From the NCBI GenBank assembly GCA_029215795.1, contig JARDYH010000001.1:404153154-404217153 (forward strand): DNA of 64,000 nucleotides. The letters are read 5' to 3'. Source of the DNA: Anniella stebbinsi. Lineage: Eukaryota; Chordata; Lepidosauria; Squamata; Anniellidae. The notes under the pieces were generated by a model. The model had not been told where the DNA came from, did not search any database, and was given only the letters and a program-made list of their open reading frames with translations. The translations under genes and the position numbers were made by a program. Shown piece by piece: positions 36,279-47,500 of the stretch (within the stretch, counting starts at the first letter, position 1; every line of letters begins with the position of its first letter).

Positions 36279-37617
36279 AGAACGTATTAGGCAAAACCAG
36301 CTGTATTTAAGGGGATCCTCATTGCTTCAAAGAAGGAAGAGGCTTTCTATACAACGATCTGATTTGTGGATTCTCTTTGAGCTTTCCTAACAGTGTTTTT
36401 TCTTTAATAATCTAATATGGAAAGTTTTAACTTGAATTCAATGATAGTTAACATGACACAGCAAGAGTCTACTTACAATGCCACCCTGCTACTAGGAAGA
36501 CCTATTGTCGATCGACTCAGAGGGGATGCCTGTCAAGTGCCCTGAATTTCTGCATGGGATAACATTCCCAGAACTTGACCTGGATTTATTTATATTTATT
36601 TATATGTATTAAGCTTATATCCCACCGTTCCACTAAAAATAGGGCTCCAGCCAACTAACAATACAGATAAAATAAGTTATAATTAAGACAGTAGAACTCA
36701 TTAAATGAACACACATCTAACAAAAAAGAGATGGCACCACAAACAGGAAAAAAGAAGGGAAAGAAAATCCAGATGGTGAGGATTTGTTTTTAAATGTATG
36801 CCCAATGCGTTTCAGAATATCCTTCCTCAGGGGCACTATATAGTTGATTAAAACACATCAAAATAAATTTGCCTTAAAAACCTAACATGAAAATGAGGGA
36901 CGTGTGAATTATGGAAAGAACAGATTAAGCATTACATTCTCTTTGTTATGCATTCCTAATATTGAGCAAAGATCCTTCCTTGATTCTGTTCTTCCTGACC
37001 TGACAACATTTCCTTTAGAGAATGCTATAGAAGAGCACGTAGGCTTACGTTTAGAAAACACAAAAACATTGAGGATAGTGTCCAATGGAGTCCCTGCGCA
37101 TGCAAACCCAACGGCTGGTGGCCGTGATGTCGTGCTTCAGAGGGGAAGTGCCACGATGAGTGGAAATGCTTGTTTCTGGAAGAGGCAGGTTGCTGCCTAC
37201 TGCGGTACTTTCCCACAAAAGTGCTACATCGTGGCAGTAGGGGCCGCACGCACACTGGGGACAGCAGTTGTGGACTCCATTGGCTACTGCTCTAAGGTCC
37301 CTGTCCATATGCAAAGTATGAAAGCTCATCGATGATCAAACACTTACTGTGCTGAAAATCCACTCCCCCCCCCCCCCCCGAATAATGCTACCTAGCATTC
37401 ATAAGAGCCAAAACAGTTTTTGAACACGGATTCTTAGGGAAAGTAACATGTGCTGGATGAGTTGCTAATTGGATTATGCACATTTTTAACTTCTCGCTTT
37501 TACTGGTTCTAGGCTTTAGGCTGATTGGTTGTACTTGTTTTTGTGAATATTTATATTGTGTTATTTTAATGATTTCTGTAAGCCATTTTGAAGATAAAAA
37601 TGGTTGAATGGCAAGAT

Positions 37618-37649
<32 letters not shown>

Positions 37650-37666
37650 TTATAAATATTATATAT

Positions 37667-37704
37667 ATTATATAAGGGAATGGCTTTATTAGACAATATA
37701 TACC

Positions 37705-37749
<45 letters not shown>

Positions 37750-37773
37750 AATAAAGCCATTCCCTTATATAAT
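37667..37773. repeat. perfect 28-bp inverted repeat around an AT microsatellite
   Basis: Arm 37667-37694 (…agggaatggctttattagac) recurs exactly inverted at 37746-37773 (gtctaataaagccattccct…). The 51-base spacer is almost pure AT. Another AT tract (37616-37645) precedes it. Each arm holds AATAAA on one strand. Confidence 0.9.
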
Positions 37774-40003
37774 TTTCAGGAATCCATAACGCTGTTCCCA
37801 GATACTGTGAACGAAGACAATATTGCTAATATTTTACAGGACCAAATCTATAAGCCTAAATGTAAATTGCTCATGTGGTTGCAGTTGTCAGACACAGAAA
37901 GTCAGAGGTACGTGAAGATGTTGAGAGATGGGTTAGAACCAACTTTATCCATAGTAGTTAAAAATACGAAAAATGCTGTTAAATCACGGCAGGACATTAT
38001 TACTGAGAAGTTAATGTGTTCCATCTATTCATTTTTATCAAAGGTAAACTCAACAATCTATATATTTATATATTCCTAGGCATGGACTATAAAAAGACCT
38101 TTAATTGTGTTGAATGGAACTTAATGTGGAGGGCAGTCCTATTAAGCATAATAAGGGGATCTTGTATAAGTTTCCACAAGGTAAAACTGGTAGACTTATA
38201 GAGCCTTCTTAATGTACAGAGGGGCATGAAATAGCTACTCTGTTTTGTTTGAACTGATTTAGAGGGCTTTAGACTAAGAGACCTTCAAGAAATGCAGTGG
38301 TAAAAATCAAAGTCAGTCCACAAAACATTTCCATTTGTAAATAAAGCATATCATTTGCTCTTATTTAGTTCAATTTGAATTCAAGGCCTATTGTTTCTCT
38401 TAAAAGAGCATTTAGAGTTTAAAAAATCAGTTCTCCAATGCTAGCAGTTGGCTCCAGTGGTCAAACTAGGAAACAAAATTGTTCCAAGTCTATCAAACAT
38501 AAAACCACATGTCATGATGTAAACCTCTGGAAGTCATCTGCAGTGCCTACTGCATTAAGGCAGCTTTTAAAACATTGATTACAGCAAGATTTGGGGAAAC
38601 TGCTGCTTTATTGATCCAATTGAACTGGAAAACCCTCAAATCTCTGCTTCCTTTAAAGTGTTACAGAGATTGTTGTCTTCTGTACTCATTTGGGAAAAGT
38701 CCTTTAGACTCAAACAAGAGAACAGCTTTTTTTTGTCCCTAACATATAACTGCTTAGCTGAAAAAGTTACTATTGGATGGCCCAAATGCTTCTGTTACTA
38801 GCAAGGTTAATAGACTTTTCTACACAAACTGGAAGGAATTGAGCAGACAAAGATTTGCTCACCACTGCATCTGTATGTGAGGATAAGATGCACCTGTTGA
38901 ATTTTTGCCTGTCAGTGTTAGAAACATAGAAGCCCTTCTAAGAGGGAAAGAGGTGGGCCAACCTAGCTCCATATGTGCACATTAGAGATTTTTTTTAAAA
39001 AAACCTTGTATTTGTCCTGGTGAAGAATGTGGCCTTCTTAATGATGTTTTCCTATATATACATTACTTCCAAGTATACATACATAAGATTGCATTGCATC
39101 ATGTCTCCCTGCCCAGCGCTAGAATTTGAAATTTTATGTTACAGTGTTTTCCAGCCTCCTCCCCACCCCAATATTTCTCTGGTAGAGCAACTTCCTGAGT
39201 CGTTAGCGACTTCCATCAGGACAGTTGATGGGAAATAGTCCTGTTGAAACAGCCCACAATGTTATTAAAAGCACAAGAACCTGGGGGGGGGGGGGTGGAG
39301 TGGCAACCCAATGGACTGTGCAAATAACATCTGAAGGGCTTCTGACTAGTTCAGCTCCTTGATCTCCCTTTCATTGTGTACCAAGGAAGAATGTTTTTGT
39401 AAGAAATGGAATTAGTTCTATTCAACATTGATCCGGATAAAACCAATTTATAAGGTTGTGAAAAATTGTATTTGGTGCCATATCAACCCCACTTTTCTTT
39501 GTAACCTCACTCTTTGTACATATATTTATATAAAAAGTTCTTGTCTTGCATTTCAAACACATCCACTTCGTATCTGCTACGTGGTGAGGTGACTGAATGT
39601 CATGTGCTCAACTGCTGCTAGAGGAGCTTGAAGGGGAAGCATTATTAGCATGACTTCACTACTGTTCTAAGCTTGACATAAGGCTATGTCAACACCCCAC
39701 TTTGATGGGGGGGGGGGGGGGACTGGCCAGAAAGGCCTTCCTAACGTTGGTTTTTTTGTAAGCACAAGGGCTGACCTGTCCATCTATTGTGGTGATCCAG
39801 GCAGCCTTCTCCAAAGTAGTGCCATTGTTGCAGTAGAAAAGCATTTCCCCCTGCGCTCAAATTGCAATATTCTATTTGTGTAAAAATGAGATTATCCCAT
39901 AGTAAGCATTGCTATTATGGTAGCCAGTACAGTGTGGAATGTTGACTGTACATTATTGTCACCTATAGCTAATGTCTGTGACGTCATTATACCTGCACCA
40001 TTA

Positions 40004-41534
40004 CAGTGGTAAGAAAAAGTTTGTGACCCCTAATGATAATTATGGAAGTTCCATAGTTTTACCATGATAGCCTTCGTGAATCAAAGTCAGCCCTTTTCGA
40101 AATGTCCAATAGGGTCTATGTGAACCAATCCCGTGTCTTGTGAAATAAAACGATGTATACATTAGGCAAACAGCGAGTACTTAAGAGTCAGGGGATGTGG
40201 AAAAGTGAGCCCCTGGTCGTATCACCTCAATTAAAGGGAATAATTTGAATAAGGTATTTAAGTAATTGGTAGAACTTCAGGGGGGAGTTTGGGATGTCCC
40301 ACCCTATAAAAGAAACAGAAACCTTGTGAGTTTGGTCTTCATCATGTGGTTGTATGGAAACAAATCATGCCACAATCAAAAGACATCTTTGAGGACCTCA
40401 GTGATTGCTGCTCATCAGTCTAGAAAGGGTTGCAAACCCATTTCTAAGGATTTGGGGCTCCACCTGTCCTCTTGTCAGACAGAGAGTCTTCAACTGGAGA
40501 AGGTTAAAGATCACAGTCACTCTATCTAGGAGCAGTCATTCTACCAAAATCTCTTCAAAAACAGGCTGGCACGTCGTTCAGGAAGTCAAAAAGAACCCCA
40601 GAGTTACGTCTAAGGATCTGCAAGCCACTCTTGCCTTGGCAATGTGAGTCCTCAATGATCAGAAAAAGACTGAACAAGAATGGTGCTCATGGAAGGAGAG
40701 CCACGAGGAAACCAGTGCTCTCTAAAATGATCCCCAAGACTTCTGGAACAATGCTGTTGGGACAAATTAAAGGTAGACATTTTTGACTTCAATGAGAAAC
40801 ATTATGTTTGGCGAAAAACAAACACTGAATTTGAACAGAAGAACCTCATCCCAACCGTCAAGCATGGTGCTGGGAATGCAATGGTTTGCGCCTGCATTGC
40901 TACCTCAGGACTGGACAGCTTGCAATCGTTGACACAACCATGAATTCTGCAGATTCCAGAGCAGAACGTCAGGCCATCTGTCCGTGACCTGGAGCTGAAC
41001 TGAAGTCGGGTCATGCAACAAGACAAATGATCCTAAACGTACAAGCAAATCTACAAAAGAATGGCTGCGGAAGAAGAAATTCCGTGTTTCAGAATAGCCT
41101 AGTCAAAGCCTGGACCTAAAATCCCATTGAAATGTCGTGGCAGGACATGAAGTGAGCTGTTCATGCAAGGAAGCCCTCAAATACCACTGAGTTGAAGCAG
41201 TTCTTTAAGGAGGAATGGGCCAAAATTCCTTAAAACCAATGTGAGACACTGAGTAACGGGTTACAGGAAACGCTTGAAGTCACTGCTGCTCAAAGGGGTG
41301 CCACCAGGTACTGACTCTAAGGGTTCACATACTTTTTCACAAAAGGATATAGAAAGCTGAATTAATTGTGGATAAATAAATGTTGAAAAAGCATGATGTT
41401 TGTGCATCATTTGTTTAATCAGGTTAGCCATTGTTCTTTATCTAGGTTTATGAGGTTAGATTAAGATGTAATAACATTTTTAGATGGAAATATGTGACAA
41501 TCCTAAGGAGTTCACAAACGTTTTCTCACCACTA
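40004..41534 (+). mobile_element. decayed Tc1/mariner-type DNA transposon
   Basis: Both ends are readable: cagtggtaagaaaaagtttg on the left and its imperfect inverse (tagtggtgagaaaacgtttg) on the right, each flanked by the TA target dinucleotide (40002-40003 and 41535-41536). The length of about 1.53 kb and the internal transposase remains fit Tc1. It lies in the NRG4-FBXO22 intergenic interval. Confidence 0.93.
40330..41270 (+). pseudogene. Tc1-like transposase pseudogene
   Basis: Rightward frames show pieces of a Tc1 transposase: SVIAAHQSRKGCKPISKDLG near 40400, then a stretch like MQQDN..PKHTSKSTKEWL near 41020, and AVHARKPSNTTELKQFFKEE near 41155-41215. Several stops and frameshifts separate them. 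The segment that should carry the last acidic residue of the DDE triad is shifted out of frame, so it cannot encode an active enzyme. Confidence 0.88.
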
Positions 41535-41639
41535 TATGTAGTTTAAGAGTTACATTTTTTGAAAAAAAAAGCTTTGGACGCATTTTCCTTCACTGCTGTA
41601 GTGAGGAAGTATATTCATCTTCCTCTTTAAGTAAAAGGG

Positions 41640-42120
41640 CTAAAACTACTACTTTTGAGGGTCCAGAAAGACCGTCTGCAGCTATACAACCCTCCCCAAG
41701 GCTTAAGATCCACCTCAGAGGCCCCGAGCATAGTCCCAGCTGTATATGATCAGTCAAATTGGCAGGCACAAGACAGGGCCTTCACAGTGCTGGCACCCAG
41801 GATGTGGAGTTCCCTGCTCAGCGTGGTGTGTATAGTTTCAGCCCTACAACTGTTTAAGTGTGTTTTAAACTCATTTATTTCAGGTTGCTTTTTTCTGAAA
41901 TTTTAATTACTGCAACTCTAAAATCAGTAGTTGCCTCAAATATTTCATCTTTTTATTTGCTGCTCTTTTATTTTTTAACTGGCTAGGTTTTTAAATAACT
42001 TTGTGCAGCTGTCAGAGAATTGCTTGTGATTTGGGTTTTAAATTGTATTTTTTAAAATAATGATATGAGCTGCTATGCCCTAAAAAACGGCCTATAAATG
42101 AAGGTAAAAATAAAATAAAG
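41640..42120 (+). repeat. LINE 3' fragment
   Basis: cagggccttcacagtgctgg, cacccaggatgtggagttcc and ctgctcagcgtg resemble the degraded end of a reptile LINE open frame, followed by a T-rich tail and 'cggcctataaatgaaggtaa'. It lies just right of the Tc1 element. Confidence 0.55.
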
Positions 42121-43926
42121 GCCAACAAAGCTATGCCCTCTATCTATAGCACACATTTCATTTTACATATTTTCCACACACATCTTTTTAAGCTTTTAGG
42201 GCTGTGCACTCCCTTCCTAGTGCTGTAGTGAGATTGCCATGTCAATCTAGGAGAAAATTAATCCGGGGACAGTCTCTAAACTTGAACTTCTCTTGCAACT
42301 CTACCTTGAGGTAAAAGGTTTTCCTTCATTAATTCAAGTGGTATCAGAACATGCTTCAGCAGAATTTTCAGAACCCATTTCTGCAGAACAATCCTGCATT
42401 ATGAATCAGATGGGAATCTCCAATCTGCACTTAATCCAGAACACAGTATAGAAGTATATGCGAACTAGATTGCAAATACACCAATCAAGCAAAGAAAAAC
42501 ATCACCTCTTTAAACAGTGGTTTCAGTTTGTATTGAGAAATAAAACCACATTTTGGTAATAGAAATACCCAGAATTTCTTATGATTTCAGATGTCAAATC
42601 CCACCCCCTCACCCCACTCCCCATTCCTGAACTCTACAGCTCTCATTCCCTGGCCCTGTGTATTTCAGGGACATCTTGCAATTAGAGAGAAAAATCAAAG
42701 ACTGGAACATTATGGCAAATCATAAATTATCTTCACTAGTTTCAGTGGCAAGCAGAAAGCTGAACATCAGAGGTTAATCTCTTACATCCAATACCGTTCT
42801 GCTGCTATTTCTCTTTCCTATGTCAATACAAACAGTGCTTTTGGGTTTTTTTTTAAAATGCTGCTGGTGCCTGCCTTGGGAGAAAATTTTATCAATTAAG
42901 TTACATTCACTCAGCATTCTCCGTGGCTTCTCACCATTCCCTTTGCTGTCTCCAGACACACTGTTTTTTGCAGGTGACCTTAAACAGTAGCTGTTGAAGA
43001 ATGAGAAATTATGTTCACTCCCAAGTCAACAAGACCTTTTTCCAAATGTATTTAGGACTGGGGGGGGGGGGGGGAGAGACCGTATTCTCCTTCATATGAA
43101 AATGCAGGATGACGCACGGAGCATGATGAGTGATGGCCGTAATTGTTGCCCAACCCCAATCCCCCGCTGTGCTTTGCTTGGCCTCTGCTGCACAGGCCAC
43201 TGCCAGATGTAGCATGGCCAGGCTTAGGCAACTGGACAGCAGAATCCACGCCAAGTCACGTGGTCCTAGTGGTCTCTCCATGAAGGTGATCATGTTTAGG
43301 ATCAGAACCCTCCCCCCAAGAAATATTCATATTATTATTACTGCAACAAAGTTAAAAAGCCATCAGACATCTGCTATTATTTATATATATTTATATATAT
43401 TTATATATATAGCAACCCAATTTAGCAAAGGAAAGATTCCAGTCCACAGTGTTTTACTAAGAAGTCCTAAGGCTCCAGACTGTCTTATTCTTCCTTAGAC
43501 ACAGAAGATTAAAATACGGTACAGGCACCCAAGAAAGGTATTTCATGCTATGAATTTGGTCAGCCCTGCACATCTACTTCACTGCCTTCTCTCAACAAGG
43601 CAGTGTTTTAAAGACTGAAGTCAGACATGAAGCTTCACATCTTAAAAGAAAATTTCGCCAAGTGATAAGACCTAGTAACAGCTTCAGAGCGCTGTAAGAG
43701 CTTATTCAGTGCCTGTGTTGACCAGTGTATCAAAATAGTCCATAAACAGCATGCAGAAAAACTGCTATTGCAGTTTCAAGTATAAGAAGGCGGCCAAATT
43801 TGGACTTAATGTCAACCATTATCATTTGCAACTTCAGCAATGAAATCAAGATCCACTGTACATCTGACCCACTTGCAGTTTTAAAAAACTTTCACAAGGT
43901 ACAAAAGTACCATCCTCCTCGCCTAT

Positions 43927-43932
43927 TTTAAT
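43927..43932 (-). terminator. FBXO22: candidate poly(A) signal for FBXO22
   Basis: ATTAAA on the minus strand, about 155 bases after the stop codon. It is the nearest signal-like hexamer downstream. I saw no canonical AATAAA on this strand until about 41.9 kb, so the real 3' end could lie further left. Confidence 0.3.
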
Positions 43933-44087
43933 CTTATGCAAATAGATGTTCTAAAGTCAATGGGACAATTAGCACTTCTGTATCAGAAGATACTTCTGTT
44001 CGACACGTGAGCAGCGTCCCAGATTGTTTTTACATTTCTGGAATTAAAGCAGCCTGATGATTCGGGGGCGTGTTTACAAAGAGAGGT

Positions 44088-44514
44088 TTACATTTGGTTT
44101 CCTTTGGCTGAGCCCAGATGTATAAGAGTCATTACAGTGGTGTAGCCATGGAGCAGATCATCTTTTGTGTCATTATATTCTCGGAGTACAAAATTCCCGG
44201 TCACAATACGATCACATCCTATCTCCCCATGTCCAAAGAAGCCAAAGAGCGGAACATTTGGAAAGAGCTTCCTAAAAGCATCAGCTTCAAGATTCGGCTT
44301 GGTTTTGTAATGTTGGAACCCTCTGCCAATGCATGCAAACATAAAACCGAGGCTATTGTGTTCAGGGATGTTTGCGGCCTTGAGGCGCTGCATTGCAGCT
44401 TCTGCTGTCCTCTCATCAATCACATCTTGATCTAACAGAACGGTGGCACTCTGGATCTGGGCTCCACTAAAAGCCAGGCCAACAACACCACAGGACTCAG
44501 CAGCCTGAGTGTTG
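44088..44514 (-). CDS. FBXO22: FBXO22 exon 7, FIST_C domain and stop
   Basis: Acceptor ttctctttcag before CAACACTCAG. This acceptor, rather than the AG ten bases further on, keeps the frame and gives exactly the human spacing between SLT and SGVVGL. It codes [20 protein letters not shown] and on to [22 protein letters not shown] at 44088-44090. Confidence 0.97.
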
Positions 44515-47500
44515 CTGAAAGAGAAAAAAAAGCACCACATTGAAAAGTGTTTACCAGAAAACAACACTGCATATACAATACAAAAATCATTATCCCCAAA
44601 ACATGCATGCTAAGCATCCGTGATCCCTGCAAACCACACACCACCGATTTCTCCTAGTACAAGCCCGTGTCCAACTTCAGGGAAAAGAAAATATATAACC
44701 TTCCCAAGAGGCTTGTTTGAAGGCCTTTAACATATCTGAATTCTGAAAATCTCAGCTTTACTTTAAAAAACTCACCCAGTTTCTGGTTTTCAAGCTACAT
44801 TTCGGAATGAACCTCAGTTCTGACAAACTCAGTTCTGAACAACCCGATCACTCCTGAGCTATACCAATGAAGATTTGTGTTTTGTGTTGATTTGCAGAAT
44901 GCTGAGTTTGGATGGCAGGGTGTATGAGGACTTGCACAGCGCTTTTGAAAAGTTGCAAGGATATCTCAGTTTGATATACTAATTGCAAGTTAAAGTTAGG
45001 GCATCAACCATTGTACAAAACCTCCACAAGTTTGTGTGTGTGTTTCTTGAATTAGCATATCATCAAAATAGACTGCACTAGGAATGCAAGGGGAAACCTC
45101 CCGGTGAAAGCTCTGCCTCCCTTTTGTAGAATTTGCTATAAAGCTGTGACTTGATCACAATTCACCTGAAGTGATGCCTGTCCCACCGCACTCTGCCCTG
45201 AGTAAACATGGCATAATAATACAGCCTTATTATAATGGGACGTCTTTCTGACAACTGCAACAGCAATGGCTCAGGGGACTAGAAAAAATGCTTGACCGAG
45301 AATGCCATGCAGGTTGGTGCCACTGCATAGAGAAGCAGCATTTGCTCTCAGCCATCGGTCCTTTAGAAAGCCATGCTTTTGACATGGTCTCATCAGATGG
45401 AGTGGGAGGGCACACACGGGGTGGTCTGATGGGCAGAACATCAACTCTGTCAATGGGGTCGGCCTGCTCTCTTTACCCAAGCCAAGCACACAGCAACAGA
45501 GGTCTAGAAAGCTCCAGTATCGGCAAGAGCCTGGAAGGGGGTGGTGTTGGTGTTCAGCTCAGCAACACTCCTCAGAGACGGAAGGCTGGACATGTTAGTA
45601 ACTGGGCAGGAAAGCTGGATCGAGGATGCATCTTTGAGCAGTAGCCAAACAGTCGAAAATGGTCCAATGCCCAACTGCCTCATGCAGCCTCTCCTAAATA
45701 GCCCTCACCAAACAGAATGGGAACCAAGCTCACAGTTAATCATTCACACACACACACCATCTTCATTTGCCAGATGCCAAAGCAGAGTCAAACTCTGACC
45801 ATGTTCAAAGCTTTGGCTCCAGCCAAATCAAAGCAGCTTCTATAACACAGCTTCAAATTCATCGTAACATTCAGAGTATTTCACTTGTTATATAAGCACA
45901 GCCTGTCTACATCAATCTCCCCCCCCAAATAACAAAGCAAATGCAGTGACGGCCTGGAAAAAAGGGGCCCTTTGCAGGTACCGTGCATAATTCGTACACA
46001 GCAGCCCTGTTGCAATCCATGCTTCAGCAAGAGTTCCCTGTGCTCCAGCCAACATTTTTCTAACTTCATCTTCCTCAGGCCTTATGTTAAATACAACCAC
46101 TAATCCCATCGAGAATTCATGGATCTTAGCAGCTCCCTGACTCTTTGGAAGAAGACTATCATAACCAGCCCAGGATGATTGCTGGGACAGCAAAGGCAGT
46201 TTAGCTGTGCCTTCAAAAGGTAACGTATGGACTCTATAACCATGCCACTGATTTCCAAATTAGTAAAAAAAACATTGAATCCAATGTCTCCTGCCACATA
46301 CAGGATCAATTATTATTTAGGATAGAGATGGTTGTATCAAGGAGACCATGAAGCCCCAAGACTGCGCTGAAGAGCCATCCTCAAAACATTTTTCCTGGAG
46401 TCACCTGAAATATGCAATCCAACATCACCACTGGTCCAGTGTAGTCATCATGGAGGAGAAGGGGGCCACACAGTGGGATAGTTGGGAAGCCTATTCTGGG
46501 CTTCCCAAACCTGGGATCCTTGAAGGTTTAGTTCGGTCGGCACCTGGAAGTAAACTGACCAGATTTGCACATCCCAAGCTAATGTGCATACCGGAATGCT
46601 GTTGTCCTTCTGGTTCTACACTGTACCAAAATGTATATAAAAATGTACACGGTCTGCTGGTCTGATGCAACCAGGGCCTAAGTTCTTAAGCAATCTTATT
46701 ACCCACTCTGGCCTCAGAGAACTCAGCAGACCATGAGTAGCAGAAACTTAAAAAAAAATAGAGAAGCTGAGACTTTCAGAAACAGATTGCAGCCAAATTA
46801 AGCATCTAATGCACATTCTTCTGCTATGATCCTTGACCGCTGCAATACAAAATTCCAACGGATGCCTGAGGGCCAAGAGACCTCATAACCCCGCTGGAGA
46901 TACCCACTTGTCAGGTGTTAGAGACGTGAAGTTCTCCACGTGTCCCCCAGCCAAGACTATGCTTTTTTCATTCAAGCGATTGACTATTTGGTGTAGAAAC
47001 CGTGTTGCTCCTGACTTCCAGGTGTTGTACCCAAACAGAAGAACCACTCTAAGGTCTGGGTTATTCTTCAGGCCTGATTACAGAAGGAGGGATTGGGGGG
47101 GGGAGGGGGGAGAGAAGAAACATTAATTGCTGCAATGCTGCCCTTTGCAGGAGTTACAACGGCAAGACACCCCCTGCATCTTCAATTCTAGGCTGGACAA
47201 ACGGCATCTGTGCTACTTCCCTTAAAGGGACAGAGGAGCGGAGCACATATCAAAGGCAGGACGCTGTACCAAAGACCTGTTGGTTTCACTGTGGCCCTCC
47301 AGCAGCTGATGACCTCTTCCGAGTATGCAATCCCGCGGGGGGGGGGGGGGTGTTCGTGTAAGCCTGTAATCGCACATTTTGTTTTGCTTTGCTTTGTACT
47401 TGGCAACCTTAACCAGTAGTTAACATTTTATGTGTCAGAATACGTGAACACTGCAGCACAGGAAGTAACCAGCTTCCTTTGCACTCAGGTAAACAACACA

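Larger units (their letters stand above)
36279..44087. other. tail-to-tail interval between NRG4 and FBXO22
   Basis: Holds the undefined NRG4 3' UTR, the AT inverted repeat, the Tc1 relic and a LINE fragment. Candidate rightward AATAAA hexamers occur at 37749-37754 and near 38340. A CpG-containing segment at 37050-37330 has an open frame of unknown origin. Confidence 0.5.

Noticed and set aside
36904..37335. 143-codon open frame as a possible gene
   Set aside because: No recognisable domain, no splice or promoter support, and ATG-initiated frames of this size occur by chance; kept only as an unexplained segment.
40330..41270. Tc1 transposase as a functional gene
   Set aside because: Multiple stops and frameshifts, including in the region of the last catalytic acidic residue.
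44505..44514. Alternative acceptor for FBXO22 exon 7 (cactcag before GCTGCTGAG)
   Set aside because: Joining to it from the 46908 donor breaks the frame; the upstream acceptor preserves frame and human length.
45912..46193. 93-codon minus-strand frame inside FBXO22 intron 6
   Set aside because: FBXO22 joins correctly from exon 6 to exon 7 with the human spacing, leaving no place for another exon.
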